NCBI RefSeq assembly: GCF_003966975.1
Contig: NZ_AP018437.1
Span: 2,418,001-2,482,000 of the forward strand
Source of the DNA: Pelolinea submarina
GTDB taxonomy: Bacteria > Chloroflexota > Anaerolineae > Anaerolineales > Anaerolineaceae
Reading direction: 5' to 3'
Length of the DNA stretch: 64,000 nt
A program made the translations under genes and the position numbers. The notes under the pieces are model-generated. The model worked only from the letters and a program-made list of their open reading frames with translations, was not told the DNA's origin and searched no databases. Of the stretch, positions 7,767-16,841 are shown piece by piece (position 1 is the stretch's first letter; each line of letters opens with the position of its first letter).

Positions 7767-9203
7767 CTATTCTGGCAATTGGATGGTGGTTGACCAATTT
7801 CCTCTTTGTACGATGTAAGCGTCCGAGACGAAGATCGTCCGCTGGCCGGTAGGAATGCGATTATACGAAATGCTTTCCAGGCGCAGATTGGGATTATTTC
7901 CCTCCCCGCCTCCTCCACCGCCGCCGCTCCCGGCATTCATATCCTCCGCCGGGTGGTCCGCATCTTCCAGGTCCACTGCATAGATTTCTTCCTGGGGGTA
8001 TTCAACCGCGAATATCAATAGATAAACGTCATCTGTGACCTGCTCCAGCCTGACATCATGGAATTTCACCTCGCTGCCTGCGACGAAGACACTTTGTTCA
8101 ATGTTCCACGACTGCCCTGGTTGCGGGTCAGAACCCAGGTCTACTGACACACTTTGCTCTCGTACCGATTCATCGCTGCGCTTGAAAGCCAATGCCTTCA
8201 AAGTAAAGACAAGCTGTGCGGGCAAGTCCTTCGTTGTTGTTCGCACCACCCAGGGTTGATCAACAATCGGGACACCTGAACCGAAGGGGATATCGACGGG
8301 TTGTAATTCTATGGCATTTCCATCCTGCGTTTGCAGGGTTATGGAATCGCTTTCAAAACTGACCTCTGCGTTGTTCGGGACTGAAACGTAGCCCATAAAT
8401 TGATATCCATCCTCGAGTTCCACCACGTTTTCTACAACCAGCTGCACACCCGCTTCCTTATTAATTTCAGGTGAGGGTAAAGTCTCCGCGGTTTCAGTTG
8501 AATTCGACAAGTTCTCGGCCACGTATGGTTCTTCATCTTTGGTTGGCTGGCGTAGTAAGAACGGGAACTGCCAATCTTCCCCATTTATCTCTGTGGGAAC
8601 TCCCGGCAAACAGGGCATATTCAATACACCATCCGCCAACTCAGCCGGCAGGATCGGCAAACCAATTTCCAGGACCACCTCGTCTGCCCTGACCGTGGTT
8701 GACGACCAGATCACTGAAACGTCTTCCGCTCCATCGAATTGCAGTGAGGGATTCAAAAAACATTGGTCCTCCATTGGAAGGTCAGGTTCAAGCTTGCCTG
8801 TAATGACTACGCGCAGCCAGGTTTTCTCACTGTCGCTAATCAGATCAGTCATTTCAGCCACTGTACCCTCGCGTTGAACTTGAACGGGTTCATCCAACAC
8901 ACGTACGTCATCCTGAACATAACCAATGCCCGGCAGGAAACCCAGGCTGCGTACCGCCGCCCAAACACGCTGCGGACCAATCGCTAAAACTGCGGCGAAC
9001 ATAAGTACAATGATTGAGGCTGCTGCAGTTGCGAACGAAATACGCGGTTTCTTTTCCGCAATCCGTTCTTTCTGGCCCCGCACCATACGCATTTTTTTCA
9101 CCAGATTTTCTTCCAAACGCGCGTCGAAATCGGGGTCCATGTCCGGAACCGCCATTATGGCGCGGACTTCTTCATCGAACTTTGAATTATTCTTCTGATT
9201 CAT
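7767..9203 (-). CDS. Membrane-bound anti-sigma factor-like protein
   Basis: The reading frame starts inside the upstream ECF sigma gene (17-base overlap), the usual arrangement for a sigma factor and its anti-sigma. About the first 55 residues are charged and cytoplasmic, then a single membrane helix (about 56-76, rich in Ala, Ile and Val), then a large outside part with beta-rich segments like the DUF4179 group. The outer part ends with a striking Gly-rich tract (a Ser flanked by Gly runs, residues about 433-445) just before the last strand. It probably holds the sigma factor at the membrane and releases it on an envelope signal. The signal and the proteolysis route are not visible. It is not a zinc-type anti-sigma, since no His-x3-Cys-x2-Cys motif is present. 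Confidence 0.78.
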   Translation of the reverse strand: MNQKNNSKFDEEVRAIMAVPDMDPDFDARLEENLVKKMRMVRGQKERIAEKKPRISFATAAASIIVLMFAAVLAIGPQRVWAAVRSLGFLPGIGYVQDDVRVLDEPVQVQREGTVAEMTDLISDSEKTWLRVVITGKLEPDLPMEDQCFLNPSLQFDGAEDVSVIWSSTTVRADEVVLEIGLPILPAELADGVLNMPCLPGVPTEINGEDWQFPFLLRQPTKDEEPYVAENLSNSTETAETLPSPEINKEAGVQLVVENVVELEDGYQFMGYVSVPNNAEVSFESDSITLQTQDGNAIELQPVDIPFGSGVPIVDQPWVVRTTTKDLPAQLVFTLKALAFKRSDESVREQSVSVDLGSDPQPGQSWNIEQSVFVAGSEVKFHDVRLEQVTDDVYLLIFAVEYPQEEIYAVDLEDADHPAEDMNAGSGGGGGGGEGNNPNLRLESISYNRIPTGQRTIFVSDAYIVQRGNWSTTIQLPE

Positions 9204-9735
9204 GATCTTTCTCCAAAGATTGCCTTAGCTCCTCCAGCAATCGATAAACTGATTTTTTAATCGCGCCTGCCCCTCGCCCTGAAAGCGCTCCAATCTCTTT
9301 ATAGGTCAACCCCGCAACAAATCGCAGTCTCAGCAGTTCCTGGCGTTCCGGCGCCAGTTGACAGATCAGACCGGCTAGAGCTTCCGCCCGTTCCTTTGCT
9401 TCGATTTGATTGGGCAGTTGCGGGTCGACCATGACAACCATCGATTGCTCGTCCATGGATTGATTCACCCACTTTGTCGATCGGAAGTGATCCATGATCT
9501 TATTGCGTGCGATGGAAAAGACCCAGGCGGCAAATTTTCCATTGTGGCGGTAATTGGGCAGCCCTTCCAGTACTGCTAAAAAGGTCTGGCTGGTCAGTTC
9601 TTCCGCATTCGCTCGATCAGTTACCCGGCTGAGGATGTATCGGTAAATCCGCTGATGGTAGCTCTGGTATAGACTGGCAAAGGCAAATTCGTCGCCTTTG
9701 CGTGCATTTCGGATCAACAATGCTTCATTTTGCAT
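9187..9735 (-). CDS. ECF-type RNA polymerase sigma factor
   Basis: Group IV sigma factor of about 182 residues. Region 2 (about residues 18-85) contains the -10 recognition helix with TSQTFLAVLEGLPNYR and FAAWVFSIARNKIMDHFR. Region 4 (about 120-175) contains the helix-turn-helix LRFVAGLTYKEIGALSG. I place the start at the second ATG (9735), because AGGAC sits about 6 bases upstream of it and only 1 base from the first ATG (9741). It is translationally coupled to the anti-sigma gene downstream. A good housekeeping-type promoter lies 34-61 bases upstream of this start, so expression does not have to be autocatalytic. Confidence 0.93.
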   Translation of the reverse strand: MQNEALLIRNARKGDEFAFASLYQSYHQRIYRYILSRVTDRANAEELTSQTFLAVLEGLPNYRHNGKFAAWVFSIARNKIMDHFRSTKWVNQSMDEQSMVVMVDPQLPNQIEAKERAEALAGLICQLAPERQELLRLRFVAGLTYKEIGALSGRGAGAIKKSVYRLLEELRQSLEKDHESEE

Positions 9736-9758
9736 ATACATGTCCTGTGTTTTTATTT

Positions 9759-9770
9759 GTTGTTAACAAC
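9759..9770. promoter_or_regulatory. Palindrome at the sigma gene transcription start
   Basis: The perfect 12-bp palindrome GTTGTTAACAAC overlaps the end of the -10 element and the expected +1 of the sigma/anti-sigma promoter. This position suits a repressor operator. No cognate regulator is recognised nearby. Confidence 0.4.
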
Positions 9771-9796
9771 TATATACATATCGGAGAAAATTACAA
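9769..9796 (-). promoter_or_regulatory. Promoter of the ECF sigma/anti-sigma operon
   Basis: On the minus strand TTGTAA (9791-9796) and TATAGT (9769-9774) are 16 bp apart, 34 bases upstream of the chosen sigma start. This is a standard sigma-A-like spacing and match. Confidence 0.55.
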
Positions 9797-9826
9797 AAAG
9801 GGACGCAGCGATTGATTATCAAATTG

Positions 9827-10048
9827 CTATGTAGATAAGTCCAATTCCAGCGATGCGCGCTGCGCGGTCGCGTGCGCCAATGTGCGCACCGCTTCGATCA
9901 GCCCCAGGTCTTCCGGCGGGCTGGCGCGCAATTCTTTCAGCGCGCGCCGGGTTTCCGATAATCCGCTGTGGGTGGATTTCAGGGCCTGGTCAACCAATTT
10001 GTTGGCTAAGTCCCTATCCCACCCCAGGTAACCCAGCAGGATATAGTG
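9827..10048 (-). pseudogene. Remnant of a sensor histidine kinase (NarL-partner type)
   Basis: A reading frame without a start codon translates to a segment typical of the HisKA_3 dimerisation domain and the linker after it. Recognisable are GLSETRRALKELRASPPEDL followed by GLIEAVRTLAHA, which in intact kinases lead into the ATPase domain. Here the frame stops soon after (TAG at 9827-9829), so the ATPase domain is gone, and the upstream side loses similarity near 10048. It is a decayed fragment and not expressed as a kinase. The flanking 10049-10244 stretch holds G- and C-runs in inverted orientation and nothing else I can name. Confidence 0.65.
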
Positions 10049-10244
10049 GGTATTTCTAAAATTTTTCCGGGGGGCTTTAGGAAAGCATTCCTTTATTCCG
10101 GATCACATATTTAATTAAAACAAGAAAAATCCCCCCGTTTTTTCTTAATTCTGCCTTCTTTATTTTTTCGACTGGTAAATAGAAGATAAATCGAAAGTTT
10201 TTTCGTTAGGTATATCTCAAAGGTCCGAGGGCTCGTTTTTCTTT

Positions 10245-11246
10245 TTATATTTCACGAAGTCTTTTTGCGGCCTGTTCTGCTGTCAAATCGCGTTGAACTT
10301 CAGCCAGAAGTTCGTAGCCGACAATGAATTTCCTCACGGTTGCCGAACGCAGAAGCGGCGGATAATAATGGGCATGCAGCTGCCAATGAGCGTAATCCGC
10401 TTCATCATTGGGAGCGCCATGCCAGCCCATAGAATAGGAAAAAGGATTATCAAAGAGCCGATCATATTTTGTCAACAGTTCTTTCATCAGCGACGCAAGG
10501 TCATCCCGCTCCTCATCAGAAAGGTCGGGTAACCGCAGGACATGCCGCTTGGGCAGCAAAAGGATCTCAAACGGCCAGACAGCCCAAAAAGGTACCAGCG
10601 CGATCCAGTTGTTATTTTCCACGACAACGCGTTCTTCCTGCTGCTGCTCCAATTTCACATAGTCGATTAATAGAAGCGAGCCATTTTCCTCAAAATACCG
10701 TTTCTGTTGTTGCTCTTCTTTCCACGGTTCATTGGGCAGTTGGTCGCTGGCCCAAATTTGTCCGTGCGGGTGAGGGTTCGAGCTTCCCATCAAAGCCCCT
10801 TTATTTTCAAAGATCTGCACCCAGCGGTATTTCTCGCCCAACTCGCCAATCTGTTCAGCCCACACATTCACCAACCTGCGAATGTCCTCTTTCGGCATTT
10901 CGCGCATCGTCAGGTCATGCCGTGGCGAAAAGCAGATTACCCGGCAGGTTCCTCGAACCGGACTCGTTTTCAATAATTGAGGGGGAATCTCTCCTCCCTC
11001 CGGTGGGTTTGGAACCAATGCGGAAAAATCATTTGTGAACACGAATGTGGATTCGTAGTTCGGGTTGCTTGCCCCTCCGGCCCGTTGATTTCCGGGGCAA
11101 AGGTAACAATGAGGATCATATATGGGTCGCTGGTCGGAAGGGATTTTTTCTACCTGGCCCTGCCAGGGTCGATCCGTACGCTGGGGAGACACCAACACCC
11201 ATTCATCCGTAAGCTGGTTATAGCGCCGATGGGGATATTCAAACAT
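10245..11246 (-). CDS. galT: Galactose-1-phosphate uridylyltransferase
   Basis: Leloir-pathway enzyme exchanging UMP between UDP-glucose and galactose-1-phosphate. Residues 47-50 carry CYLC, the zinc Cys pair of the class I enzymes, and [10 protein letters not shown] (about 158-167) contains the His-Pro-His active site whose second His is uridylylated. The C-terminal [11 protein letters not shown] block is the second metal/substrate region. At 333 residues it is of normal length. It starts 9 bases after the galK stop and is the last gene of the LacI-controlled operon. No galE is in the window, so the epimerase must be elsewhere. Confidence 0.95.
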   Translation of the reverse strand: MFEYPHRRYNQLTDEWVLVSPQRTDRPWQGQVEKIPSDQRPIYDPHCYLCPGNQRAGGASNPNYESTFVFTNDFSALVPNPPEGGEIPPQLLKTSPVRGTCRVICFSPRHDLTMREMPKEDIRRLVNVWAEQIGELGEKYRWVQIFENKGALMGSSNPHPHGQIWASDQLPNEPWKEEQQQKRYFEENGSLLLIDYVKLEQQQEERVVVENNNWIALVPFWAVWPFEILLLPKRHVLRLPDLSDEERDDLASLMKELLTKYDRLFDNPFSYSMGWHGAPNDEADYAHWQLHAHYYPPLLRSATVRKFIVGYELLAEVQRDLTAEQAAKRLREI

Positions 11247-11255
11247 TAGCCATGC

Positions 11256-12431
11256 CTATTCAATTGCCAGAACACTCGCGCCGCTGGCTGATTGCACCGG
11301 ATACACTTCGGCTTGAATGCCTGCGTTGCGGGTGTATTGCTGCTTTACATATTCTGTAAATGAATCAATGCAATCACTCCGGACAAACGCCACCAGACAG
11401 CCGCCAAATCCCCCACCAGCGCCACGCGTCCCAAAGGCTCCGGGCGCACCCATGATGGCATCGAACATCATGATCATTTCTTTTGTGACTATCTCAAAGA
11501 GGTCCCGTGCTCCCTGGAATGACTCTACCGCAAGACGCCCCGCTTTCTGATGGTCGCCGGAGGCTAATGCGGCCGCCAAATCCAATACCCGCTGGTTTTC
11601 CTCTATGACGAAATAACAACGTTTAAATACGACAGGGTCAATATCTGCTTGCTGGGCAGTAAGCATCTCCAATGTCGCGTCGCGCAGTGAATGGACTTCG
11701 GGGTAAAAACCGGAGAGGATGCGGACGCCCTCTTCGCATTGTGCGCGGCGCTCGGGATACTCCGATCCTGTGAGGTTGCGCTCAGCCCGTGTGTCGCAAA
11801 TCATGACCTGCAGGCCGGGGGCAACGGGAATAATTTCGCTGGTGTTCGTGCGGCAGTCAAGCAATAGTACGCATCCTGCTTTTCCCATTGCCGACGAATA
11901 TTGGTCCATGACCCCGCAGGTCATACCCACAAATTCGTTCTCTGCTCTTTGCGAGAGAAGTGCTTTTTGGAGAGGATCAATTTGCCAATCCGCGAGCGAC
12001 TCAAACACCTCGGTTGTGGCCACTTCTAATGCGGCGGATGAGCTCAACCCGCTGCCAAAGGGAATTGTGCTGTGAACCAGGCCATCGAATCCTTTGAGAA
12101 CATAATTTTCTTTTTGCAGAACATCCGCCACACCGCGCACGTAATCACTCCAGGTGACGTCTTTTGCATGCTCAATATGGCTTAAATCAAATTCCGCTAT
12201 CCCATCCCGATTAAGCGACGCAATTCTTACTATGCTGTCCCCTCGAGGTCGAGCTGCAATCCATGTGTTGTGATTAATAGCCTGGATAAGCACAAAACCG
12301 AGGTTGTAATCGGTATGGCTGCCCATTAAATCTACACGGCCAGGAGCTTGTACCCATACACTGGGCTTGGAACCATAAAGAAAAAGGAATTTTTCCTCAA
12401 TAAGAGCTTTTCGCTGGTCATCACTAATCAA
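11256..12431 (-). CDS. galK: Galactokinase (GHMP kinase) with an altered signature
   Basis: GHMP-family kinase phosphorylating galactose at C1. Visible are the N-terminal signature APGRVDLMGSHTDYN (about 28-42), the ATP loop PFGSGLSSSAALE (about 126-138), MDQYSSAMG with the catalytic Asp, and the C-terminal GAGGGFGGCLVAFV. The signature departs from the usual GRxNLIGEHTDY: Asn is Asp, and the sugar-contacting Glu before His is Ser. That may shift sugar preference. The start is TTG 12431, supported by AGGAGA 6 bases upstream. Adjacent galT favours galactose or a close relative as substrate. There is a gap of 174 bases to the gene before it. Confidence 0.9.
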   Translation of the reverse strand: MISDDQRKALIEEKFLFLYGSKPSVWVQAPGRVDLMGSHTDYNLGFVLIQAINHNTWIAARPRGDSIVRIASLNRDGIAEFDLSHIEHAKDVTWSDYVRGVADVLQKENYVLKGFDGLVHSTIPFGSGLSSSAALEVATTEVFESLADWQIDPLQKALLSQRAENEFVGMTCGVMDQYSSAMGKAGCVLLLDCRTNTSEIIPVAPGLQVMICDTRAERNLTGSEYPERRAQCEEGVRILSGFYPEVHSLRDATLEMLTAQQADIDPVVFKRCYFVIEENQRVLDLAAALASGDHQKAGRLAVESFQGARDLFEIVTKEMIMMFDAIMGAPGAFGTRGAGGGFGGCLVAFVRSDCIDSFTEYVKQQYTRNAGIQAEVYPVQSASGASVLAIE

Positions 12432-12605
12432 AGTCCATCTCCTGGGATCAAGTGCTGGGCAATTTAAGGCTCATGCATGTTTAACTGCCTGGTTATTTCA
12501 ACCTAAATCCATCCTGATCCACGAGTATTTTATTTTTATTCAAAGTCATCTACTATAGCTTTCATTTGTAGTCCAAGGCATACAGGGAATATCGATCATC
12601 GTTGC

Positions 12606-13772
12606 TTAGCACCTCATCCATTTGCCGTTGGTTTTGCTTGATTCGATAACGCTATGGATAAACTTCAAACCCAGTAGTCCATCTTTGGAATTTGGAAAAT
12701 ACATACAGAGTGGATTTGCCTGTTTGCCAGATCTTCTGGCAGCAATTGCTTCAGCCGCATCTGAGTAAACATTCGCGAAACCTTCGTGAAAGCCCTCGGG
12801 ATGACCGGCGACGATGCGTGAGGAATGTTTTGCCAGCGGAAGAACACCCGGTCCGTTTGGCGTTCGGATTTGAGATGGTGCGTTTAGGGGTTTGAAAGTA
12901 AGTGTTTGAGGAATTTCCTGCATCCACTCCAAGCTACCCTGTGTGCCGCTCACACGGATGCGCAGGCAATTTTCCACACCCGCGGCCGCTTGCGTAACCC
13001 AAAAGCTCCCGCGCGCGCCGTTGTTGAAACGCAGTAATGCGCCGGCAAAGTCGTCGATCACTCTTCCGGGTACGACAGCGCCAATATCCGCAGCAACTTC
13101 CATGACTTCAAGCCCGCTGACAAAACGAATGAGATGGTGCGCGTGAGAACCGATATCACCCATGACCGCGGAAGGACCCCCGCGGGCGGGATCAAAATGC
13201 CAGGACTCCTGTGGATCGGGCTTGCTTTCATCTGCTTTACCGCCCTGCACGTACTCCACCTGAACCAGTCGTATCGTCCCTAACTGCCCATCAGCGATCA
13301 TTGCCTTTGCCTGGCGTACCATTGGGTAGCCTGAATAATTATGTGTAAGGCAGAAGATTAAACCCGATTTCATCACCTTATCATGCAGCACTTCTGCTTC
13401 CTGCAGGGTATTTGTCATCGGCTTATCGCAAATCACATCAAACCCTTTATCAAGGGCTGCCATCGCGTACGTATAGTGGCTGTCATTGGGTGTCATAATG
13501 GCAATCACATCAGCGCCATCTTCACGCGCCGATTCCGATTCCAGCAGATCTTCAACCTGCCCGTAACAGCGGTCTGCGGCCAGTCCAATTTCAAGGCCTG
13601 CTTGGGCTGATTTTTCCGGGCTGGAAGAAAGAACGCCGGCATTGATTTCATAACGATCATCAATTCTGGCCGCCCGCCGATGCGTCGCGCCAATAAATGA
13701 TCCCGGCCCTCCGCCAATCACTGCCAGACGGAGTCTGCGTCCCAACATTGCGATAACAGGATTTTGTTCCAT
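12606..13772 (-). CDS. Gfo/Idh/MocA family oxidoreductase
   Basis: NAD(P)-dependent sugar or inositol dehydrogenase-like enzyme. The N-terminal Rossmann fold shows LAVIGGGPGSFIGATH (about 16-31), then VIAIMTPNDSHYTYA and the family's catalytic-Lys segment VICDKPMTN (about 113-121). The C-terminal alpha/beta domain has GDIGSHAHHLIRFVSG with the conserved His pair. Its place between a sugar importer and galK suggests it oxidises or epimerises a sugar brought in by that importer, perhaps galactose, arabinose or a sugar acid. The family is too broad to name the substrate. The gap of 224 bases before it holds no recognisable gene. Confidence 0.9.
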   Translation of the reverse strand: MEQNPVIAMLGRRLRLAVIGGGPGSFIGATHRRAARIDDRYEINAGVLSSSPEKSAQAGLEIGLAADRCYGQVEDLLESESAREDGADVIAIMTPNDSHYTYAMAALDKGFDVICDKPMTNTLQEAEVLHDKVMKSGLIFCLTHNYSGYPMVRQAKAMIADGQLGTIRLVQVEYVQGGKADESKPDPQESWHFDPARGGPSAVMGDIGSHAHHLIRFVSGLEVMEVAADIGAVVPGRVIDDFAGALLRFNNGARGSFWVTQAAAGVENCLRIRVSGTQGSLEWMQEIPQTLTFKPLNAPSQIRTPNGPGVLPLAKHSSRIVAGHPEGFHEGFANVYSDAAEAIAARRSGKQANPLCMYFPNSKDGLLGLKFIHSVIESSKTNGKWMRC

Positions 13773-13996
13773 CTCAGTTCTCTATTACATTTCTTTCCAA
13801 ATTTTGATTCGTCGATTCCGAGCCAAGTCAATATTAATACCACAGCAGTCTATGCAAATCCACACAAAATCCCTTGCGGATATTCCCCGCCGTATTTAGT
13901 AATTCTAGCGTTGATTGTTCTGTGTTCTTTTAGGTGTATATTTTTCTATTCTTGAACTACGGCATTTACCAAATATTTTCCGATCAGCTTTATTCG

Positions 13997-15160
13997 CTAA
14001 ATGCTTTTGTTTTTGTTATAGACATCAAAGTAAACCGCCAGCAGCAATACTAGGCCTTTGATTGCCTGCTGCCAATCGATCCCGATTCCAAGAATGGACA
14101 TACCATTGTTCATCACACCGATAAGGAATGCGCCAACGACGGCTCCGATAATTTTTCCGATACCGCCGGAAGCTGACGCGCCACCGATATAGCATGCCGC
14201 GATTACGTCCAGTTCAAAACCATCTCCCGCTTTAGGTGTGGCGACATTCAACCGTGCCGCAACAATCATGCCGGCAAGCGCTGAAAGAACGCCCATGTTT
14301 ACAAAGGTATAGAACAGCAAACGCGGTGAATTTACACCGGAAAGTCGGGCTGCTTTTTCATTGCCTCCCATTGCGTAAATACGCCGGCCAAGAGTTGTTT
14401 TGCTGGTGATGAAGCCGTAAAAAGCAATCAGGATGACCAGGATAACCAGTACATTTGGAAGACCCTTGTAGGATGCCATTAAAAAGCACAAGCCCATAAT
14501 CGCGCCGGTAATCACAATGTTCTTGATAATGAAAAAGTAAAACGGGGTTACATCAAAACCATACTTTTGCTGGTTTTTTCTGTTTTTTATATCCATAAAG
14601 ATTAATATTATGGAGAGCAAGCCGCCAATCACGATCGTGGTAAGGTGCAGGCCATCATAATTAAAGAAATCGGGGATGAATCCGGAACTTAATTTCTGAA
14701 ATCCAACTGGAAATGGGCCCACCGCTTCGCCATTAAGGATAACCAGCGTCAATCCGCGGAAGACCAACATTCCCGCCAGTGTGACAATAAATGCTGGTAT
14801 TTTTGCGTATGCGATCCAATAGCCCTGGAATGCGCCGATCAATGCGCCGGCCAGAAGTGAAATCATAAAGGTCACAACCCAATTTACATCCAATCTCACC
14901 ATCAATACGGCTGCAACGGCTCCGATAACGGCGGCTACCGATCCCACAGACAGGTCGATCCAACCTGCAACGATCACGATTAACATGCCCAATGCCATGA
15001 TGATGATGTAGCTGTTCTGTAAAACCAGATTTGTAATATTGATGGGTTTCATCAATATACCGCCTGTTTTCCATTGAAAAAAGACCATGATCATAACAAG
15101 TGCGATCAACATGCCATATTCGCGGATATTCTTTTTGAAAAGAGATGCCAGTGTTTTCAT
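13997..15160 (-). CDS. mmsB: Multiple-monosaccharide ABC transporter permease
   Basis: CUT2-type (ribose/xylose class) permease of 387 residues with about ten membrane helices. The N-terminus NIREYGMLIALVMIMVFFQ and the motif LGMLIVIVAGWIDLSVGSV closely follow the GguB/MmsB group that works with ChvE-type binding proteins. The EAA-like loop is in the second half (GGNEKAARLSGVN). It starts 7 bases after the ATPase stop, so the two are translated together. Substrates of characterised relatives are galactose, glucose, arabinose and xylose. The downstream galK/galT point to galactose here. Confidence 0.94.
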   Translation of the reverse strand: MKTLASLFKKNIREYGMLIALVMIMVFFQWKTGGILMKPINITNLVLQNSYIIIMALGMLIVIVAGWIDLSVGSVAAVIGAVAAVLMVRLDVNWVVTFMISLLAGALIGAFQGYWIAYAKIPAFIVTLAGMLVFRGLTLVILNGEAVGPFPVGFQKLSSGFIPDFFNYDGLHLTTIVIGGLLSIILIFMDIKNRKNQQKYGFDVTPFYFFIIKNIVITGAIMGLCFLMASYKGLPNVLVILVILIAFYGFITSKTTLGRRIYAMGGNEKAARLSGVNSPRLLFYTFVNMGVLSALAGMIVAARLNVATPKAGDGFELDVIAACYIGGASASGGIGKIIGAVVGAFLIGVMNNGMSILGIGIDWQQAIKGLVLLLAVYFDVYNKNKSI

Positions 15161-15167
15161 TGTCTAA

Positions 15168-16697
15168 TTACCTCTTGTTGGTCAAAATATATTTCATTAC
15201 TTTTTCTTGAGTCGCTTCACTTGATTGCATTTCTGCAACAATTTTCCCCTCGCGCATCACGTATATCCGATCACAAATCCCCAATATCTCCGGCAGCTCA
15301 GATGAGATCAGGAAGATCCCTTTACCTTCACTAGCTAGTTGGTTAATAATTGTGTAAATTTCGTATTTCGCTCCAACATCAATACCGCGTGTGGGCTCAT
15401 CCAGGAACAGGATTTCCGGATTAGCAAACAACCATTTACTCAATACTACTTTTTGTTGATTGCCGCCGGAAAGATTACGCGCCAATTGCAGAATACTGGA
15501 ACACTTAATCCCCAATTTGTCGCGGTATTCGCCGGTTACGGTCATTTCTTGCGGCTCGTTGATAACCCCGTGGCCCGCAACAGCATCCAAATTTGCCAAC
15601 GTGATGTTGTCTTTTATTTGATCAATGAGGATCAACCCATAAGCTTTACGGTCTTCAGTTGCGTAAGCTATCCCATTGGAAATCGCTTTTTCGATGGTGC
15701 TGATGTCAATTTCTTCACCATTCTTATATGCCGTGCCGCTGATATTCGTACCGTAGGCCTCACCGAAAATACTCATCGCTAATTCGGTTCTGCCCGATCC
15801 CATCAGCCCGGATATACCGACGACCTCCCCTCTCCGGACAGAAATATTGATATTATCGCTGACCTTACGATCGGTATGCAGGGGGTGATAGACATTCCAA
15901 TCCCGAATTTCAAAAATCGTCTCCCCAATATTGGATTTGCGTTCGGGGAAACGATGGGTCAGATCACGGCCAACCATACCGCGGATAATTCGATCTTCTG
16001 TAATGGTCTCTTTCGCACAATCCAAAGTCTCAATGGTTGCGCCGTCCCGCAGGATCGTAATAGAGTCGGCAACTTTGGATACTTCACCAATTTTGTGTGA
16101 AATTAAAATGGAAGATATTCCATTCTCTTTTAATTGAAGGAGTAACTCAAGTAGTTTTTCACTATCGCTCTCATTTAATGACGCGGTTGGTTCATCCAAG
16201 ATCAAAAGCCGGACTTCTTTAGCCAGCGCTTTGGCGATTTCTACCTGCTGTTGTTTGCCCACACCCATGTTCGTGATCAGGGTGCTGTGTGACTCTTTCA
16301 ATCCAACTTTCTTCAGTAATGCTTCCGCGTCTGAGATGGTCTTGTTCCAATCAATAATGCCGTTTTTTGCGCGCTCATTACCGAGAAACAGGTTTTCTGC
16401 TATAGAAAGAAATGGTATAAGTGCAAGTTCTTGATGAATAATAACAAGGCCAACTGCTTCAGACTGGGTGATATCTCGAAATTGGCATTCCTTCCCCTCA
16501 AAATAAATATCCCCGCTATAGGATCCATAAGGATGAACGCCGCTTAATACTTCCATCAATGTGGATTTTCCTGCCCCGTTTTCCCCCACCAGAGCATGGA
16601 TCTCTCCCCGCCGAACGCTGAAACTCACATTCTTAAGCGCCGTTACACCGGGAAATTCCTTTGTGATATTGCGCATTTCCAAAATTACGTCAGACAT
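15168..16697 (-). CDS. mmsA: Multiple-monosaccharide ABC transporter ATP-binding protein
   Basis: Double ATPase of the CUT2 class, about 509 residues. The first domain has Walker [10 protein letters not shown], a Q-loop, and Walker [11 protein letters not shown]. The second domain has the usual degenerate Walker A (GLMGSGRTE), the signature [11 protein letters not shown] and Walker [14 protein letters not shown] take ATG 16697 as the start, because the domain begins at once with [15 protein letters not shown] and GAGAAG lies just upstream. A TTG at 16739 would add a 14-residue Asn/Lys-rich extension without support. It lies 144 bases after chvE, with a hairpin between them. Confidence 0.94.
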   Translation of the reverse strand: MSDVILEMRNITKEFPGVTALKNVSFSVRRGEIHALVGENGAGKSTLMEVLSGVHPYGSYSGDIYFEGKECQFRDITQSEAVGLVIIHQELALIPFLSIAENLFLGNERAKNGIIDWNKTISDAEALLKKVGLKESHSTLITNMGVGKQQQVEIAKALAKEVRLLILDEPTASLNESDSEKLLELLLQLKENGISSILISHKIGEVSKVADSITILRDGATIETLDCAKETITEDRIIRGMVGRDLTHRFPERKSNIGETIFEIRDWNVYHPLHTDRKVSDNINISVRRGEVVGISGLMGSGRTELAMSIFGEAYGTNISGTAYKNGEEIDISTIEKAISNGIAYATEDRKAYGLILIDQIKDNITLANLDAVAGHGVINEPQEMTVTGEYRDKLGIKCSSILQLARNLSGGNQQKVVLSKWLFANPEILFLDEPTRGIDVGAKYEIYTIINQLASEGKGIFLISSELPEILGICDRIYVMREGKIVAEMQSSEATQEKVMKYILTNKR

Positions 16698-16794
16698 ATT
16701 CTTCTCGTCCTTGTTTTTTTGTTGAGTATTGAAAAACAACTCATTTTGGTAGATCTGAAATAATTTCTTGTAGCCTCAAAATAGATAAGGTTAT

Positions 16795-16825
16795 GGTGTG
16801 TGAGGGCAGATCTCCCTCACACACC
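16795..16825 (-). repeat. Intercistronic hairpin after the sugar-binding protein gene
   Basis: A perfect 12-bp GC-rich stem (16795-16806 with 16814-16825) with a 7-nt loop lies 17 bases after the chvE stop. On the transcribed (-) strand no T run follows, so it is more likely a 3'-end stabiliser or partial attenuator. That would give more binding protein than transporter, as known for malE-type operons. Confidence 0.7.
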
Positions 16826-16841
16826 TGTTTTTAATTATAGA

